From: Chitinophaga flava
GTDB taxonomy: Bacteria > Bacteroidota > Bacteroidia > Chitinophagales > Chitinophagaceae
Assembly: GCF_003308995.1 (NCBI RefSeq)
Contig: NZ_QFFJ01000002.1
Coordinates: 310,001 to 374,000 of the forward strand
Direction of reading: 5' to 3'
Length of the DNA: 64,000 nucleotides
The position numbers and the translations under genes were made by a program. The notes beneath the pieces were generated by a model. That model made no database searches. It saw nothing but the letters and a program-made list of their open reading frames with translations, and was not told the DNA's origin. This document shows, one piece after another, positions 7,936 through 17,579 of this stretch (the first letter of the stretch is position 1; the number at the start of each line of letters is the position of its first letter).

Positions 7936-9273
7936 ATGTTTAAAAAAATATTGATTGCCAACCGTGGTGAGATCGCCCTTCGGATTATCCGTACCTGTAA
8001 GGAAATGGGTATCAAAACGGTTGCAGTTTATTCTACTGCAGATAAAGACAGCCTGCATGTGAAGTTTGCGGATGAAGCAGTGTGTATTGGCAAGCCACAG
8101 AGCAGCGAATCTTACCTGAATATCCCTCACCTCATGGCCGCCGCCGAGATCACCAATGCTGATGCTATCCACCCCGGATATGGCTTCCTGGCTGAAAATG
8201 CCCGTTTTGCCGAAATCTGCGGAGAGCATGGTATCAAGTTCATCGGCCCCACTCCGGATATGATCCGTAAAATGGGCGACAAGATGACGGCGAAAGAAAC
8301 CATGATTGCAGCCGGTGTACCGGTAATCCCCGGTTCTGAAGGCCTGCTCCAGAGCGTGGAAGAAGCCAAAGTCCTTGCTAAAAACATGGGCTTACCCGTG
8401 ATTCTGAAAGCTACTGCCGGTGGTGGTGGTAAAGGTATGCGCGTGGTATGGGATGAGAGTGAGCTGGAGAATGCCTACAATATGGCAAAAAATGAAGCCC
8501 GCGCCGCTTTCAACAATGACGGTATCTACATGGAGAAATTCGTGGAAGAGCCCCGTCACATTGAAATCCAGGTTGCAGGTGACCAATATGGCAAAGTATG
8601 CCACCTGTCTGAAAGAGACTGTTCTATCCAGCGTCGTCACCAGAAACTGGTAGAAGAATCTCCTTCTCCTTTCATGACACCCGAACTGCGTGAGAAAATG
8701 GGTGAAGCTGCCATCAAAGCTGCCAGCGCTATCAACTACGAAAGCGTTGGTACTATTGAGTTCCTGGTAGATAAACACCGTAACTTCTACTTCATGGAAA
8801 TGAACACCCGTATCCAGGTAGAACACGGCGTGACAGAAGAGGTGATCAACTTCGACCTGGTTAAGGAACAGATTAAGATCGCAGCCGGTATTCCTATCTC
8901 CGGAAAGAACTATACTCCTCAGATGCATGCCATCGAGTGCCGTATCAATGCGGAAGATCCTTACAACGATTTCCGTCCTTCTCCGGGTAAGATCACTACC
9001 CTGCATATCCCTGGTGGCCACGGCGTACGCGTGGACTCCCACATCTATGCTGGTTATGTGATTCCTCCGTATTACGATTCCATGGTAGCTAAAATCATCA
9101 CGATGGCACAAACCCGTGAGGAAGCTATCAATACTATGGAGCGCGCACTGAGCGAATTCGTGATCGAAGGTGTTAAAACTACCATTCCTTTCCATCAGCA
9201 GCTGATGCGGGACGAGAACTTCCGTAAAGGAAACTTTACGACCAAGTTTACCGAAACCTTTAAGCTGGTATAA
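7936..9273 (+). CDS. accC: Acetyl-CoA carboxylase biotin carboxylase subunit
   Basis: ATP-dependent carboxylation of biotin on AccB; 445 residues, cytosolic. The N-terminal domain starts MFKKILIANRGEIALRI, the ATP-grasp glycine-rich loop is KATAGGGGKGMRVV, and EMNTRIQVEHGVTEEV carries the catalytic glutamate/arginine region. The C-terminal domain contains IECRINAEDPYNDFRPSPG, a biotin carboxylase signature. Length is normal. The open frame runs up to 7891, but those extra 15 codons come from the palindromic repeat, and the ATG at 7936 matches family starts. A strong terminator follows 21 bp after the stop. Confidence 0.97.
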   Translation: MFKKILIANRGEIALRIIRTCKEMGIKTVAVYSTADKDSLHVKFADEAVCIGKPQSSESYLNIPHLMAAAEITNADAIHPGYGFLAENARFAEICGEHGIKFIGPTPDMIRKMGDKMTAKETMIAAGVPVIPGSEGLLQSVEEAKVLAKNMGLPVILKATAGGGGKGMRVVWDESELENAYNMAKNEARAAFNNDGIYMEKFVEEPRHIEIQVAGDQYGKVCHLSERDCSIQRRHQKLVEESPSPFMTPELREKMGEAAIKAASAINYESVGTIEFLVDKHRNFYFMEMNTRIQVEHGVTEEVINFDLVKEQIKIAAGIPISGKNYTPQMHAIECRINAEDPYNDFRPSPGKITTLHIPGGHGVRVDSHIYAGYVIPPYYDSMVAKIITMAQTREEAINTMERALSEFVIEGVKTTIPFHQQLMRDENFRKGNFTTKFTETFKLV

Positions 9274-9294
9274 CACTGACGGATATACGTTAAT

Positions 9295-9327
9295 AAAAAA
9301 GTCCTCCCAACCGGGAGGACTTTTTTT
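9295..9327 (+). terminator. Terminator after accC
   Basis: AAAAAAGTCCTCCC pairs with GGGAGGACTTTTTTT around an aacc loop. It is A/T-flanked on both sides, so it can serve both the accC transcript and the convergent gene ending at 9346. Confidence 0.92.
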
Positions 9328-9345
9328 GTTTTAATAGTACTTGTT

Positions 9346-10170
9346 TTAGTATTGATAGTGAAGCTCCGCCTGCCGGATCTGGTTATCGAAAATCTGGTAT
9401 TCCTGGCCATGAGAAGGGGGACCTAGTTTAACAGGTAGCCCGAAGTTGTTGTAGGTGGTAGCTTTGAAAGGGTTGTTTCTACTGTAGTCTCTGTCAATAA
9501 ACTGCCAGATGGGATGTAGCTGGTGGAAATTGATATTGTTGTCGTACTCGAAGTATTCGTCTGAAGCGGTGACACAGTTTGTGTTACAGAGGGGCGGCAA
9601 TTCCTCTTCTGTCCGATGGACTTTATACAGGTTACCATCAGCATTGTAGTAAAACTCTCTGGTGGTCTTCACTGCTGGTTGGTGGTGGTATAGTTGGATG
9701 GCTATTTCCTTGTTGATTCTGTTTTTATAGTCATAGGTGAAGTGATGTATCCAGATGGTATCACCTGTTTTTATAATAGGTTCACCTTCTGGGTTGTACC
9801 TTCCAAAAACGAAACCAGTGTCTCTGATGATACGGCCGGCATTGTCGTAAACAAATTTCCGGGCAAATTCATATATGTAATAGGGCGTATCATAGGCGCC
9901 TATGACCACTGCGAGGCGGTTGTGTTTATCATACCTGAACAGCTGATTGGGATAGCCGGTGGAGACAAAACTTCGGAGGATGGCGGTAGGGTTGCCTAAG
10001 GCATTGTATGTAAAGTGTAGGGTATCAGCATGATAAGGCATTAGTCCGGTTATTTTGGAAAGTTTTACGGGCGGCAGACAGGGGGCTGATGGGTAGGGCT
10101 TCTGACATCTGGTTAGGAATAAGAGCGCGAGCAGGCTGCAGCAGAACAGGGTAAATAGATTTTTTTTCAT
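9346..10170 (-). CDS. Exported protein with YD-like repeats
   Basis: A 274-residue protein with a strong N-terminal hydrophobic signal and a cysteine at residue 22 (LLFLTRC). The residue before the Cys is Arg, so this is an imperfect lipobox and lipidation is uncertain. The body has repeated short strands with aromatic-Asp pairs and Gly/Asn turns (FTYNALGNPTAI, FRYDKHNRLAVV, FVYDNAGRIIRD, FTYDYKNRINKE, FYYNADGNLYKV), the pattern of RHS/YD repeat proteins, here without any toxin or core domain. It may be a surface or periplasmic beta-rich protein; function unknown. The longer frame to 10218 is rejected because the signal peptide starts at the ATG 10168-10170. Confidence 0.7.
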   Translation of the reverse strand: MKKNLFTLFCCSLLALLFLTRCQKPYPSAPCLPPVKLSKITGLMPYHADTLHFTYNALGNPTAILRSFVSTGYPNQLFRYDKHNRLAVVIGAYDTPYYIYEFARKFVYDNAGRIIRDTGFVFGRYNPEGEPIIKTGDTIWIHHFTYDYKNRINKEIAIQLYHHQPAVKTTREFYYNADGNLYKVHRTEEELPPLCNTNCVTASDEYFEYDNNINFHQLHPIWQFIDRDYSRNNPFKATTYNNFGLPVKLGPPSHGQEYQIFDNQIRQAELHYQY

Positions 10171-10284
10171 GTGGGATAAATTTTGGGAGTTAGTGAAAAG
10201 AGCTACAGGAGAGGGCATTCGGGGTATAGGGATAAGAAGGTGGGGCGGTTAAGAGGGATAAACAAAATTAACAAAGGTGGCTGC

Positions 10285-10316
10285 AAAAATAAAGCCCCGG
10301 ATAAAAATCCGGGGCT
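10285..10316 (-). terminator. Terminator after glnN
   Basis: AGCCCCGGAT pairs perfectly with ATCCGGGGCT across an AAAA loop. On the minus strand the stem is followed by TTTATTTTTG, fitting termination of the glnN transcript. Confidence 0.9.
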
Positions 10317-10344
10317 AATCATACACCAAAACAATCTTACGGTT

Positions 10345-12534
10345 TTATCGCAAGAAAAGCAGTTCTCTATATTTAGGCAGCGCCCATTTTTTGTCGTCCA
10401 CCAGGAACTCCAGTTTATCGGAGTGGTAGCGGATAACATCAAAGTACGGCTTAATCTTTTCGCAGTAGTCGATCGCTTTTTGACGGCTGTCGGTCAGTTT
10501 GTTGGTGACCTTACGTTGCTCGATCATGGCCTGAACATTTTCACTGATTACGTTGATATGTTCAGATATTTTAGCGGCGATTTGTGTTTGTGCTTTGTAG
10601 GAGGCGTCTCCCAGGCCAATTTCTTTCAGTCCGCGGATGTTGCTGATCAGTTCATTGAGGTAGCTGATAGCGGAGGGCAGAATGGTGTTAGTGGCCAGGT
10701 CGCCGATTACACGGGCTTCGATTTGTACTTTTTTCACGTAGTCTTCCAGCAGGATCTCGTGGCGGGCGTGTAATTCTTTTTCTGTGTAAACGCCGGTTTC
10801 GGTATACAGCTGAGCGGCTTTTGGAGTAACCATCGCATCCAGCGCTTTAGGCGTGGTTTTGATGTTCTGTAAGCCTCTTTTTTCAGCTTCTTTTTCCCAT
10901 TCGTCGCTGTATCCGTCGCCTTCGAACAGAATTTTTTCCGAATCTACAATATATTTCCGAAGAGTTTGCATGATGGCAATCTCTTTTTTCTCACCTTTTT
11001 CGATCAGGCCGTCCACTTCTACTTTAAAGTCGGTCAGGGTTTTGGCCACGATGGTGTTCAGCACGGTCATTGCGGAGGCGCAGTTGGCAGTAGAACCTAC
11101 GGCACGGAACTCAAACTTGTTGCCGGTGAAAGCAAAAGGAGAGGTACGGTTACGGTCGGTGTTGTCCAGCATCAGCTCCGGAATGTGGCGGTGCAGGTCG
11201 AGTTTGAGGATGGCTTCATCCTGTTCGTCGAATTTGTTGCTTACGCGGGATTTTACTTCCTGCAGTACTTCGTAGAGGTATTTACCGGAGAATACGGAGA
11301 TGATGGCAGGAGGTGCTTCGTTGGCACCCAGACGGAAGTCGTTGCTGGCGGAAGCGATCGCTGCTCTCAGCAGGTCGGCGTAGTCGTGTACTGCTTTGAT
11401 GGTGTTCACGAAGAACGTGAGGAACATCAGGTTGGTTTTCGGTGTTTTACCGGGAGCCAGCAGGTTTACACCGGTGTCGGTGGCCATGCTCCAGTTGTTG
11501 TGTTTACCTGAACCGTTGATGCCTGCGAATGGTTTTTCGTGCAGCAGTACTTTCAGTTTGTGGCGTTTGGCCACTTTATTCATGATGTCCATCAGCAGGG
11601 AGTTGTGGTCCACTGCGATGTTTACTTCTTCAAATATAGGAGCACATTCGAACTGGGAAGGAGCTACTTCGTTGTGGCGTGTTCTTAAAGGAATACCCAG
11701 TTTGTAGGATTCTTCTTCGAAATCGCGCATGTAAGCGTATATACGCTCAGGGATAGAACCGAAGTAGTGGTCTTCCAGCTGCTGGCCTTTGGAAGGTGCG
11801 TGACCTACCACGGTACGGCCGGTCATGAGCAGGTCAGGACGGGCGTTAGCCAGGTTTTCATCTACCAGGAAGTATTCCTGTTCCCAACCGAGGGTAGGGG
11901 TTACTTTGGTAATATTTTTATCGAAATAGTTGCATACGTCTACTGCGGCTTTGTCGATAGCGACGAGTGCTTTCAGCAACGGAGCTTTATAGTCCAGTGA
12001 TTCGCCGGTATAGGAAACAAATATAGTAGGGATGCAGAGGGTTTTACCATAACCCTGTTCCAGAATAAACGCAGGAGAAGAAGGATCCCAGGCTGTGTAG
12101 CCGCGGGCTTCGAAGGTGGCTCTTAAACCGCCGTTAGGGAAGCTGGAGGCGTCAGGTTCCTGTTGTACCAGGGCGTCGCCGTCAAAAGTTTCCAGGGCAG
12201 TGCCATCACCTTTGAGGGTGAAAAAGGAGTCATGCTTTTCAGCAGTGGTGCCGGTTAATGGCTGAAACCAGTGAGTGTAGTGGGTTACACCTTTTTTCAT
12301 AGCCCAGGCTTTCATGCCGGAAGCGATTTGCTCCGCCATTTTGCGTTCCAGCTTGGTGCCATTTTTAATTGAGTTCATCAGGCTTTTGTAAGCCTCGTCA
12401 CTCAGATATTCCCTTACAATTCTTCCGGCAAAAACATTGCTGCCGAATACTTCGGTGATTTTACCGTTGTGTTCGGGAAGTGTGGTGTCTACGCCAGCTA
12501 ATCCTTCCAGCGCGGTGAAACGTAACGATTGCAT
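10345..12534 (-). CDS. glnN: Glutamine synthetase type III
   Basis: A 729-residue GSIII, the large dodecameric form common in Bacteroidota, making glutamine from glutamate, ammonia and ATP. The order is an N-terminal GSIII-specific region, the catalytic core with GWEQEYFLVDE, RHNEVAPSQFECAPIFEEVN and FAGINGSGKHNNWSMATD (ammonium/glutamate and ATP site residues), the motif NRTSPFAFTGNKFEFRAVGS, and a long helical C-terminal region. Length is normal for type III (about 700-730). The ATG at 12532-12534 (MQSLRFTAL) is preferred over the TTG-type extension to 12555. It is divergent from purL across a 418-bp gap; no PII or ntr gene is adjacent. Confidence 0.97.
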   Translation of the reverse strand: MQSLRFTALEGLAGVDTTLPEHNGKITEVFGSNVFAGRIVREYLSDEAYKSLMNSIKNGTKLERKMAEQIASGMKAWAMKKGVTHYTHWFQPLTGTTAEKHDSFFTLKGDGTALETFDGDALVQQEPDASSFPNGGLRATFEARGYTAWDPSSPAFILEQGYGKTLCIPTIFVSYTGESLDYKAPLLKALVAIDKAAVDVCNYFDKNITKVTPTLGWEQEYFLVDENLANARPDLLMTGRTVVGHAPSKGQQLEDHYFGSIPERIYAYMRDFEEESYKLGIPLRTRHNEVAPSQFECAPIFEEVNIAVDHNSLLMDIMNKVAKRHKLKVLLHEKPFAGINGSGKHNNWSMATDTGVNLLAPGKTPKTNLMFLTFFVNTIKAVHDYADLLRAAIASASNDFRLGANEAPPAIISVFSGKYLYEVLQEVKSRVSNKFDEQDEAILKLDLHRHIPELMLDNTDRNRTSPFAFTGNKFEFRAVGSTANCASAMTVLNTIVAKTLTDFKVEVDGLIEKGEKKEIAIMQTLRKYIVDSEKILFEGDGYSDEWEKEAEKRGLQNIKTTPKALDAMVTPKAAQLYTETGVYTEKELHARHEILLEDYVKKVQIEARVIGDLATNTILPSAISYLNELISNIRGLKEIGLGDASYKAQTQIAAKISEHINVISENVQAMIEQRKVTNKLTDSRQKAIDYCEKIKPYFDVIRYHSDKLEFLVDDKKWALPKYRELLFLR

Positions 12535-12881
12535 GCTGTAATTAATTTTACACAAAAGAACACATATGCCGCTGGAAATGCAAATTATTTGTTCACTTTA
12601 ACCAAAAAATTACATTTCGAAGTTAAAAAAGAGAGTTTTTTTAACAAATGAATAAAAAAAAGAGCTTGCTATGATCTGAAACTGATAAATTAAAAAATTT
12701 ATAATATGATTTTAGGGCTTCAATGAACGGAGACCATATTATCCCCTCATTTTTATAGGGCTACAGCCTTACCTGAACGTTTTTAAACGCTCAAATACCA
12801 CCTGCATTTATTTGAACCCATTCATCTGACCTCATCTATGGTGTCAAATGAACTTGTACCATGACTCTTGTACCCAGTTTC
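12535..12881. other. Long AT-rich intergenic region between glnN and purL
   Basis: No ORF or known RNA element was recognised in this 350-bp stretch. It must contain the glnN control region on the minus strand, but no clean TAnnTTTG was found for it. Near the purL end are two exact copies of CTTGTACC (12853-12860 and 12867-12874), 14 bp apart and just upstream of the purL -33 element, a possible operator. I saw no purine riboswitch core. Confidence 0.5.
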
Positions 12882-12914
12882 TTTGGCATTTGCCGTAAAA
12901 TCTTGTAGGTTTGC
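12882..12914 (+). promoter_or_regulatory. Promoter of purL
   Basis: TTTG at 12882-12885 and TAGGTTTGC at 12906-12914 match the -33/-7 consensus with a 20-bp spacer. A transcript from here would start near 12919, which excludes the in-frame upstream start at 12911 and supports ATG 12953. Confidence 0.82.
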
Positions 12915-12952
12915 ATCTTCTTTTTAATTACTCGTTTTATATACTAAACTAC

Positions 12953-15175
12953 ATGCAAACCACCGTAGAAATTGCTGAACAGCTGGGCCTTACTGCTGAC
13001 GAGTTTGAACGAATTGTATCTGTCTTGGGGCGTACGCCCAATTTTACCGAACTGAGCATGTACTCCGTAATGTGGAGTGAACACTGCTCTTACAAAAACT
13101 CTATCGTGTGGCTGAAATCACTACCTCGTGAAGGCGACCGCCTGCTCGTAAAAGCTGGTGAAGAAAACGCCGGCCTGGTAGATATCGGCGATGGATACGC
13201 GGTTGTGTTTAAAATAGAATCCCATAACCACCCCTCTGCCATCGAACCCTTCCAGGGCGCTGCTACCGGGGTTGGTGGTATTCACCGCGACATCTTCACA
13301 ATGGGTGCACGTCCTATCGCGGCACTCAACTCCCTGCGCTTCGGTAATATCAACGATAAAAAAACACAGCACCTGGTGAAAGGTATCGTACACGGTATCG
13401 GACACTATGGTAACTGCTTCGGCGTTCCTACTGTAGGTGGTGAAACCTATTTCGAAGACTGCTATGGTACCAACCCCCTGGTAAACGCCATGAGCGTGGG
13501 TATCGTAAAAGTAGGCCAGACCGTTTCCGCTACCTCACATGGTGAAGGCAACCCTGTTTTCATCGTAGGTTCTGCAACCGGTAAAGACGGTATCGGTGGT
13601 GCTTCCTTCGCTTCCGCCAACATCACGGAAGACAGCGCGGAAGACCTGCCAGCAGTACAGGTAGGAGATCCCTTCCAGGAAAAGAAACTGCTGGAAGCCT
13701 GCCTCGAAGTTATCAAAACCAATGCTATCGTAGGTATGCAGGATATGGGCGCTGCCGGTATCACCTGCTCTACTGCCGAAATGAGCGCCAAAGGCGAACA
13801 TGGTATGCACATCTGGCTGGATAAAGTACCTACCCGCCAGGAAAATATGAAAGGTTGGGAAATGCTGCTGAGCGAAAGCCAGGAACGTATGCTCATCGTA
13901 GTGAAAAAAGGACAGGAAAAACCAGTACTCGATATCTTCGAAAAATGGGACCTGCACTGCGTTCAGATCGGTGAAGTAACAAAAGATACCAACCTGAAAT
14001 TCTATATGAACGGTGAACTGGAAGCTGACGTTCCTGCTGAAAGCCTCGTGCTCGGCGGCGGCGCTCCCCAATATCACCGCGCTTATACCGAACCAGCTTA
14101 TTTCCAGAAAATAAAAGCATTCGATATCCAGAACATCCCGGATACCGACCACGCTAAATTTGTAGCTGAAAGAATCATCGCACTGCCTAACATCGCTTCC
14201 AAACGCTGGATCTACAACCAGTATGACAGCATGGTGGGTACTGCCAACGCTACTACCAACGCTCCAAGTGATGCACCGGTAGTACTGATCAAAGGCTCCA
14301 AAAAAGCACTGGCGATGACCACCGACTGTAACAGCCGCTACGTTTTTGCGGACCCGCATAAAGGTGGCCAGATCGCTGTGGCAGAAGCTGCCCGTAACAT
14401 CGTTTGCTCCGGCGGTGAACCAGTAGCCATCACCAACTGTCTCAACTTCGGTAACCCTTACGATCCGGAAGTATACTACCAGTTTGTACACGCTGTTCAG
14501 GGTATGGGCGAAGCCTGCCGCAAGTTCAACACTCCTGTTACCGGCGGTAACGTGAGCTTCTACAACCAGTCTCCTGATGGTCCGGTATATCCTACTCCAA
14601 CCATTGGTATGGTGGGTATCCTCGACAGCATCGACCAGCGCATCACGCTCGACTTTAAACAAGCCGGCGACCTGGTGTACCTGATCGGCCGCAGCCGCAA
14701 CGATATCAGCAGCTCTGAATATCTGCACAAAATCATCGGTATCGAATTCAGCCCTGCTCCACACTTCAACCTCGAAGAAGAGCACCTGTTGCAACAGGCT
14801 ATCACCAAACTGAACAAAGCAGGACTGATCCAGTCTGCACACGATGTCAGCGAAGGTGGTCTGTTCATCACCATGATGGAAAGTGCTATGTCTAAAGGCC
14901 TGGGCTTTGAACTGCACCTCAATAACAAATTCCGTAAAGATGCCTACCTGTTCGGTGAAAGCCAGAGCCGTGTAGTCGTAACCGTTAAACCGGAAGACAA
15001 AGAGAAATTCGAAGCACTGATGCACGGTCTGATAGACGCTACCGATGTTTCCGTACGCTACGAAAAAGTAGGTGTGGTAACCGGCGATCATGTGAAAGTA
15101 GACAACGAAGACTGGGGTAAAGTAAACGACTGGAAGAAGATCTATGATACTTCCATCGAAGAACACCTGAAATAG
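12953..15175 (+). CDS. purL: Phosphoribosylformylglycinamidine synthase subunit PurL
   Basis: A 740-residue small-type PurL that catalyses ATP-dependent FGAR to FGAM in purine synthesis using ammonia from PurQ. The N-terminus lacks the PurS-like domain and the C-terminus lacks the glutaminase of the 1,300-residue proteobacterial form, so separate purS and purQ genes are expected elsewhere. Visible motifs include MWSEHCSYKNS near the N-terminus, FKIESHNHPSAIEPFQGAATGVGGIHRDI (substrate/ATP binding), and the second AIR-synthase half with TGGNVSFYNQS and HDVSEGGL. The ATG at 12953 fits the promoter position. No other pur gene is in the window. Confidence 0.96.
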   Translation: MQTTVEIAEQLGLTADEFERIVSVLGRTPNFTELSMYSVMWSEHCSYKNSIVWLKSLPREGDRLLVKAGEENAGLVDIGDGYAVVFKIESHNHPSAIEPFQGAATGVGGIHRDIFTMGARPIAALNSLRFGNINDKKTQHLVKGIVHGIGHYGNCFGVPTVGGETYFEDCYGTNPLVNAMSVGIVKVGQTVSATSHGEGNPVFIVGSATGKDGIGGASFASANITEDSAEDLPAVQVGDPFQEKKLLEACLEVIKTNAIVGMQDMGAAGITCSTAEMSAKGEHGMHIWLDKVPTRQENMKGWEMLLSESQERMLIVVKKGQEKPVLDIFEKWDLHCVQIGEVTKDTNLKFYMNGELEADVPAESLVLGGGAPQYHRAYTEPAYFQKIKAFDIQNIPDTDHAKFVAERIIALPNIASKRWIYNQYDSMVGTANATTNAPSDAPVVLIKGSKKALAMTTDCNSRYVFADPHKGGQIAVAEAARNIVCSGGEPVAITNCLNFGNPYDPEVYYQFVHAVQGMGEACRKFNTPVTGGNVSFYNQSPDGPVYPTPTIGMVGILDSIDQRITLDFKQAGDLVYLIGRSRNDISSSEYLHKIIGIEFSPAPHFNLEEEHLLQQAITKLNKAGLIQSAHDVSEGGLFITMMESAMSKGLGFELHLNNKFRKDAYLFGESQSRVVVTVKPEDKEKFEALMHGLIDATDVSVRYEKVGVVTGDHVKVDNEDWGKVNDWKKIYDTSIEEHLK

Positions 15176-15191
15176 TTTTTCGTCAACGTAT

Positions 15192-15232
15192 AAAAAAGCG
15201 AAGACCGGCATTTGCCGGTCTTCGCTTTTTTT
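15192..15232. terminator. Bidirectional terminator between purL and the TonB receptor
   Basis: AAAAAAGCGAAGACCGGCA pairs with TGCCGGTCTTCGCTTTTTT. It is symmetrical, so it can end both the purL transcript and the convergent receptor transcript. Confidence 0.93.
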
Positions 15233-15254
15233 AATGTATGAATGATAGATTTGA

Positions 15255-17579
15255 TCAGAATGCATAACGGAAACCCAGGTTAAACCTCGCACCGTTGCCT
15301 TTGATATAGGAATCTGTTCTTACTCTGGCTTGTGACATCACCGGGTAATAATCCGCATTCAGCAGATTGTCAACCCCCAGCCGTATTGAGGCTGCTTTGT
15401 TGAAACGGTAGCCGGTATACAGGTTTACCAGATAAAAATCGCTCACCAGTCCACTACCCAGATCATAATCTTTGGTGGCCGGATTGGGGTCGAAGTGTTT
15501 GCGTACGCCGGAATAGATATAATACACGCCCAGGTCCCACTGTTTCAAAGGAGAATAGTTCACATTTACGGTCATCTTATCCGGAGTAATACGGGTGGTA
15601 GGCAGCCATGTTTTAACACCGTTTACTTCCTTTTTACCTTCTACATGAGTATAAGCAGCGCTGGCAGAGAGGTTGGGTAGTATTTGATAACCAGCTGTGA
15701 GTTCGAAGCCTTCTACCCGTTCAGGGGCACGCTCCGGAACGGCCACGCCATTCACGTCTTTCAGGCTGGTACCTAGGTTGGAGGTGCTGATAAAATAAGA
15801 GCCGGAAGCATTAAACCGGCCGATGTTGCTATTAAAACCGGCTTCGTAGTTATCGGTGATGATGGCTTTGGTTTCAATGGTGCCGATGCTGGTGGTGCCA
15901 TTGCTCACGGCCTTGGCCAGTCGCAGCGTACGACCCAGATCATACAGGGAGAAGCTCTGGGAATAGCTGACAAAAGGATTAAACGCAGGGAAACGGGTAT
16001 AACGCAGGCCTGCATTGAATACCAGCGCCTCATAAGGTAGATTGCCGCCTTTTACCAACACGCCGCCGGCATAGTTACCGAACTTGATGGTGGTATAGTC
16101 AGGAATATCGAGGCGGATATTTTCGTAGCGTACACCGGCTTTTACCAGAAAGTCCTTGAACAGATAAGTCTTCAGCTGTGCATAAGGCGCCAGATTTTTC
16201 ATGTTCATTTCCGGTACAAAAGGCCTACCATCGGTTAATGGCTGGGCTGTTTTATCATTGAGAATATCTACACCCCAGGTAACATCACCATGCAGATTGG
16301 GATGGAAATTAAATGGAGTATTGAGATTTACGCGGGCACCCATTTTTTTGGAAGTGATGGCAGAGTTACCGGGTGGAGCGTAAAAATCAGAATATTCGAA
16401 TACCGTATAGAAGTCCTGGTAGTACAGGTTTACGTTGAGGGAGGTATTCCCAACCAGATTTTTGCTGGTATAGTTCAGCCAGGCGTTATGGTTGTAGGGC
16501 GTGCCCTGTTTATCGCCGGGATTGGTACCCACTACACCAACAATGGGACTTTGTCCGAATTTTCCACCGGAATCCACGTAGGTGCTGTTCTGCATGGTAC
16601 GGTAGTAGTTGTACATTACCTCCAGCCGGTTGTTGGCGTTGAAATCGTAACCCAGTTTGGCGAAGAGGTTAACGTTTTCATTCTGGCTGAGTGACTGAAA
16701 AGGAGCGATTACCTGGCCTTTGGCGTCTTTGTTGACCCCGGTTTGTTCGTAGGTACCACTGACTACATAATCAAAACGGTTGATCTTACCAGAAAACTGC
16801 TGAGTCACGCGTGCACCCAGACTATTGGCTGCATGTGTGAGGGAACCGCTGGTGCCGATGTCGGTACTGCCGCTGAAACGCTTTTCGGGATTGGCTTTGA
16901 TGGTGATGAAATTAATGATGCCACCATCAGCGCCGTTGCCATAGATGGCGGTAGAGCCTTTGATGACTTCCACTCTTTCGATTACAGACACATCAATGCT
17001 GCGCATGTCTTTGTCACCATTGCGCAGGGGCGTGGATTGCGGAACTCCATCAATCATGATCAGCATACCACGGCCGCGGAGGGTTTGTCCTTTGTTGGTG
17101 GAGGTGTTGGAGCCTAATGTGAGGCCCGGCACATTCATGCTGAGGAGCTGATTGATGTCGGTGGTGATGGCACTTTGTTCACGCAGTTGTTTGCCGCTGA
17201 TGATGGTGATAGAGGAAGGTACTGTGCCCAGTGTTTCCTTGTTACGGCTGGCGGTGACTACCACCTCATTTAATCCTACATCGGAAGATCTGATGGTGAG
17301 AGCCAGCGCGGTAACGCTGTCGGAGATGGTAACAGGTTGTTCCAGGGTGGTGTAACCTATGCCAGTAACGATAAGGGTATACTGACCGGGTTTTATATTG
17401 TTGATGGTAAAAGAGCCGTCAGGTCCTGAAAGAGCGTGTTTCTGAGTGCCGGAAAGATAGACGCGCAACATGGGCACCGCTGTTTGTGCGGTGTCGCGGA
17501 TGGTGCCGGTAAGTTTTTGTGCATTTGCCTGTAAAGTAATCAGTAGTGCCAGAATGCCCAGGTATTGTTTCATTTTCAA
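15255..17579 (-). CDS. TonB-dependent siderophore-type outer-membrane receptor
   Basis: A 774-residue TonB-dependent receptor with signal peptide (ending LQANAQ), an N-terminal carboxypeptidase-regulatory-like beta-sandwich (TGTIRDTAQTAVPMLRVYLSG, about 22-105), the plug (VVVTASRNKETLGTVPSSITIISGKQL through GNGADGGIINFITI) and a 22-strand barrel ending in aromatic GFRYAF, as needed for BAM recognition. It lacks the long SusC architecture. The next upstream gene on the strand is a PepSY iron-reductase-like protein overlapping by 4 bp (start ATG in its TGA), strongly suggesting an iron/siderophore import operon in which iron is released by reduction. No sigma/anti-sigma pair or Fur box was recognised. 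The substrate is inferred from context only. Confidence 0.9.
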   Translation of the reverse strand: MKMKQYLGILALLITLQANAQKLTGTIRDTAQTAVPMLRVYLSGTQKHALSGPDGSFTINNIKPGQYTLIVTGIGYTTLEQPVTISDSVTALALTIRSSDVGLNEVVVTASRNKETLGTVPSSITIISGKQLREQSAITTDINQLLSMNVPGLTLGSNTSTNKGQTLRGRGMLIMIDGVPQSTPLRNGDKDMRSIDVSVIERVEVIKGSTAIYGNGADGGIINFITIKANPEKRFSGSTDIGTSGSLTHAANSLGARVTQQFSGKINRFDYVVSGTYEQTGVNKDAKGQVIAPFQSLSQNENVNLFAKLGYDFNANNRLEVMYNYYRTMQNSTYVDSGGKFGQSPIVGVVGTNPGDKQGTPYNHNAWLNYTSKNLVGNTSLNVNLYYQDFYTVFEYSDFYAPPGNSAITSKKMGARVNLNTPFNFHPNLHGDVTWGVDILNDKTAQPLTDGRPFVPEMNMKNLAPYAQLKTYLFKDFLVKAGVRYENIRLDIPDYTTIKFGNYAGGVLVKGGNLPYEALVFNAGLRYTRFPAFNPFVSYSQSFSLYDLGRTLRLAKAVSNGTTSIGTIETKAIITDNYEAGFNSNIGRFNASGSYFISTSNLGTSLKDVNGVAVPERAPERVEGFELTAGYQILPNLSASAAYTHVEGKKEVNGVKTWLPTTRITPDKMTVNVNYSPLKQWDLGVYYIYSGVRKHFDPNPATKDYDLGSGLVSDFYLVNLYTGYRFNKAASIRLGVDNLLNADYYPVMSQARVRTDSYIKGNGARFNLGFRYAF

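Noticed and set aside
8392..9276. A 294-codon antisense frame over accC
   Set aside because: Sense strand encodes a complete biotin carboxylase; the antisense peptide has no recognisable motif.
13535..15292. A 585-codon antisense frame over purL
   Set aside because: It is the shadow of a highly expressed, codon-biased gene; residue composition is Val/Phe/His-rich without domains, and the sense frame is a clear PurL.
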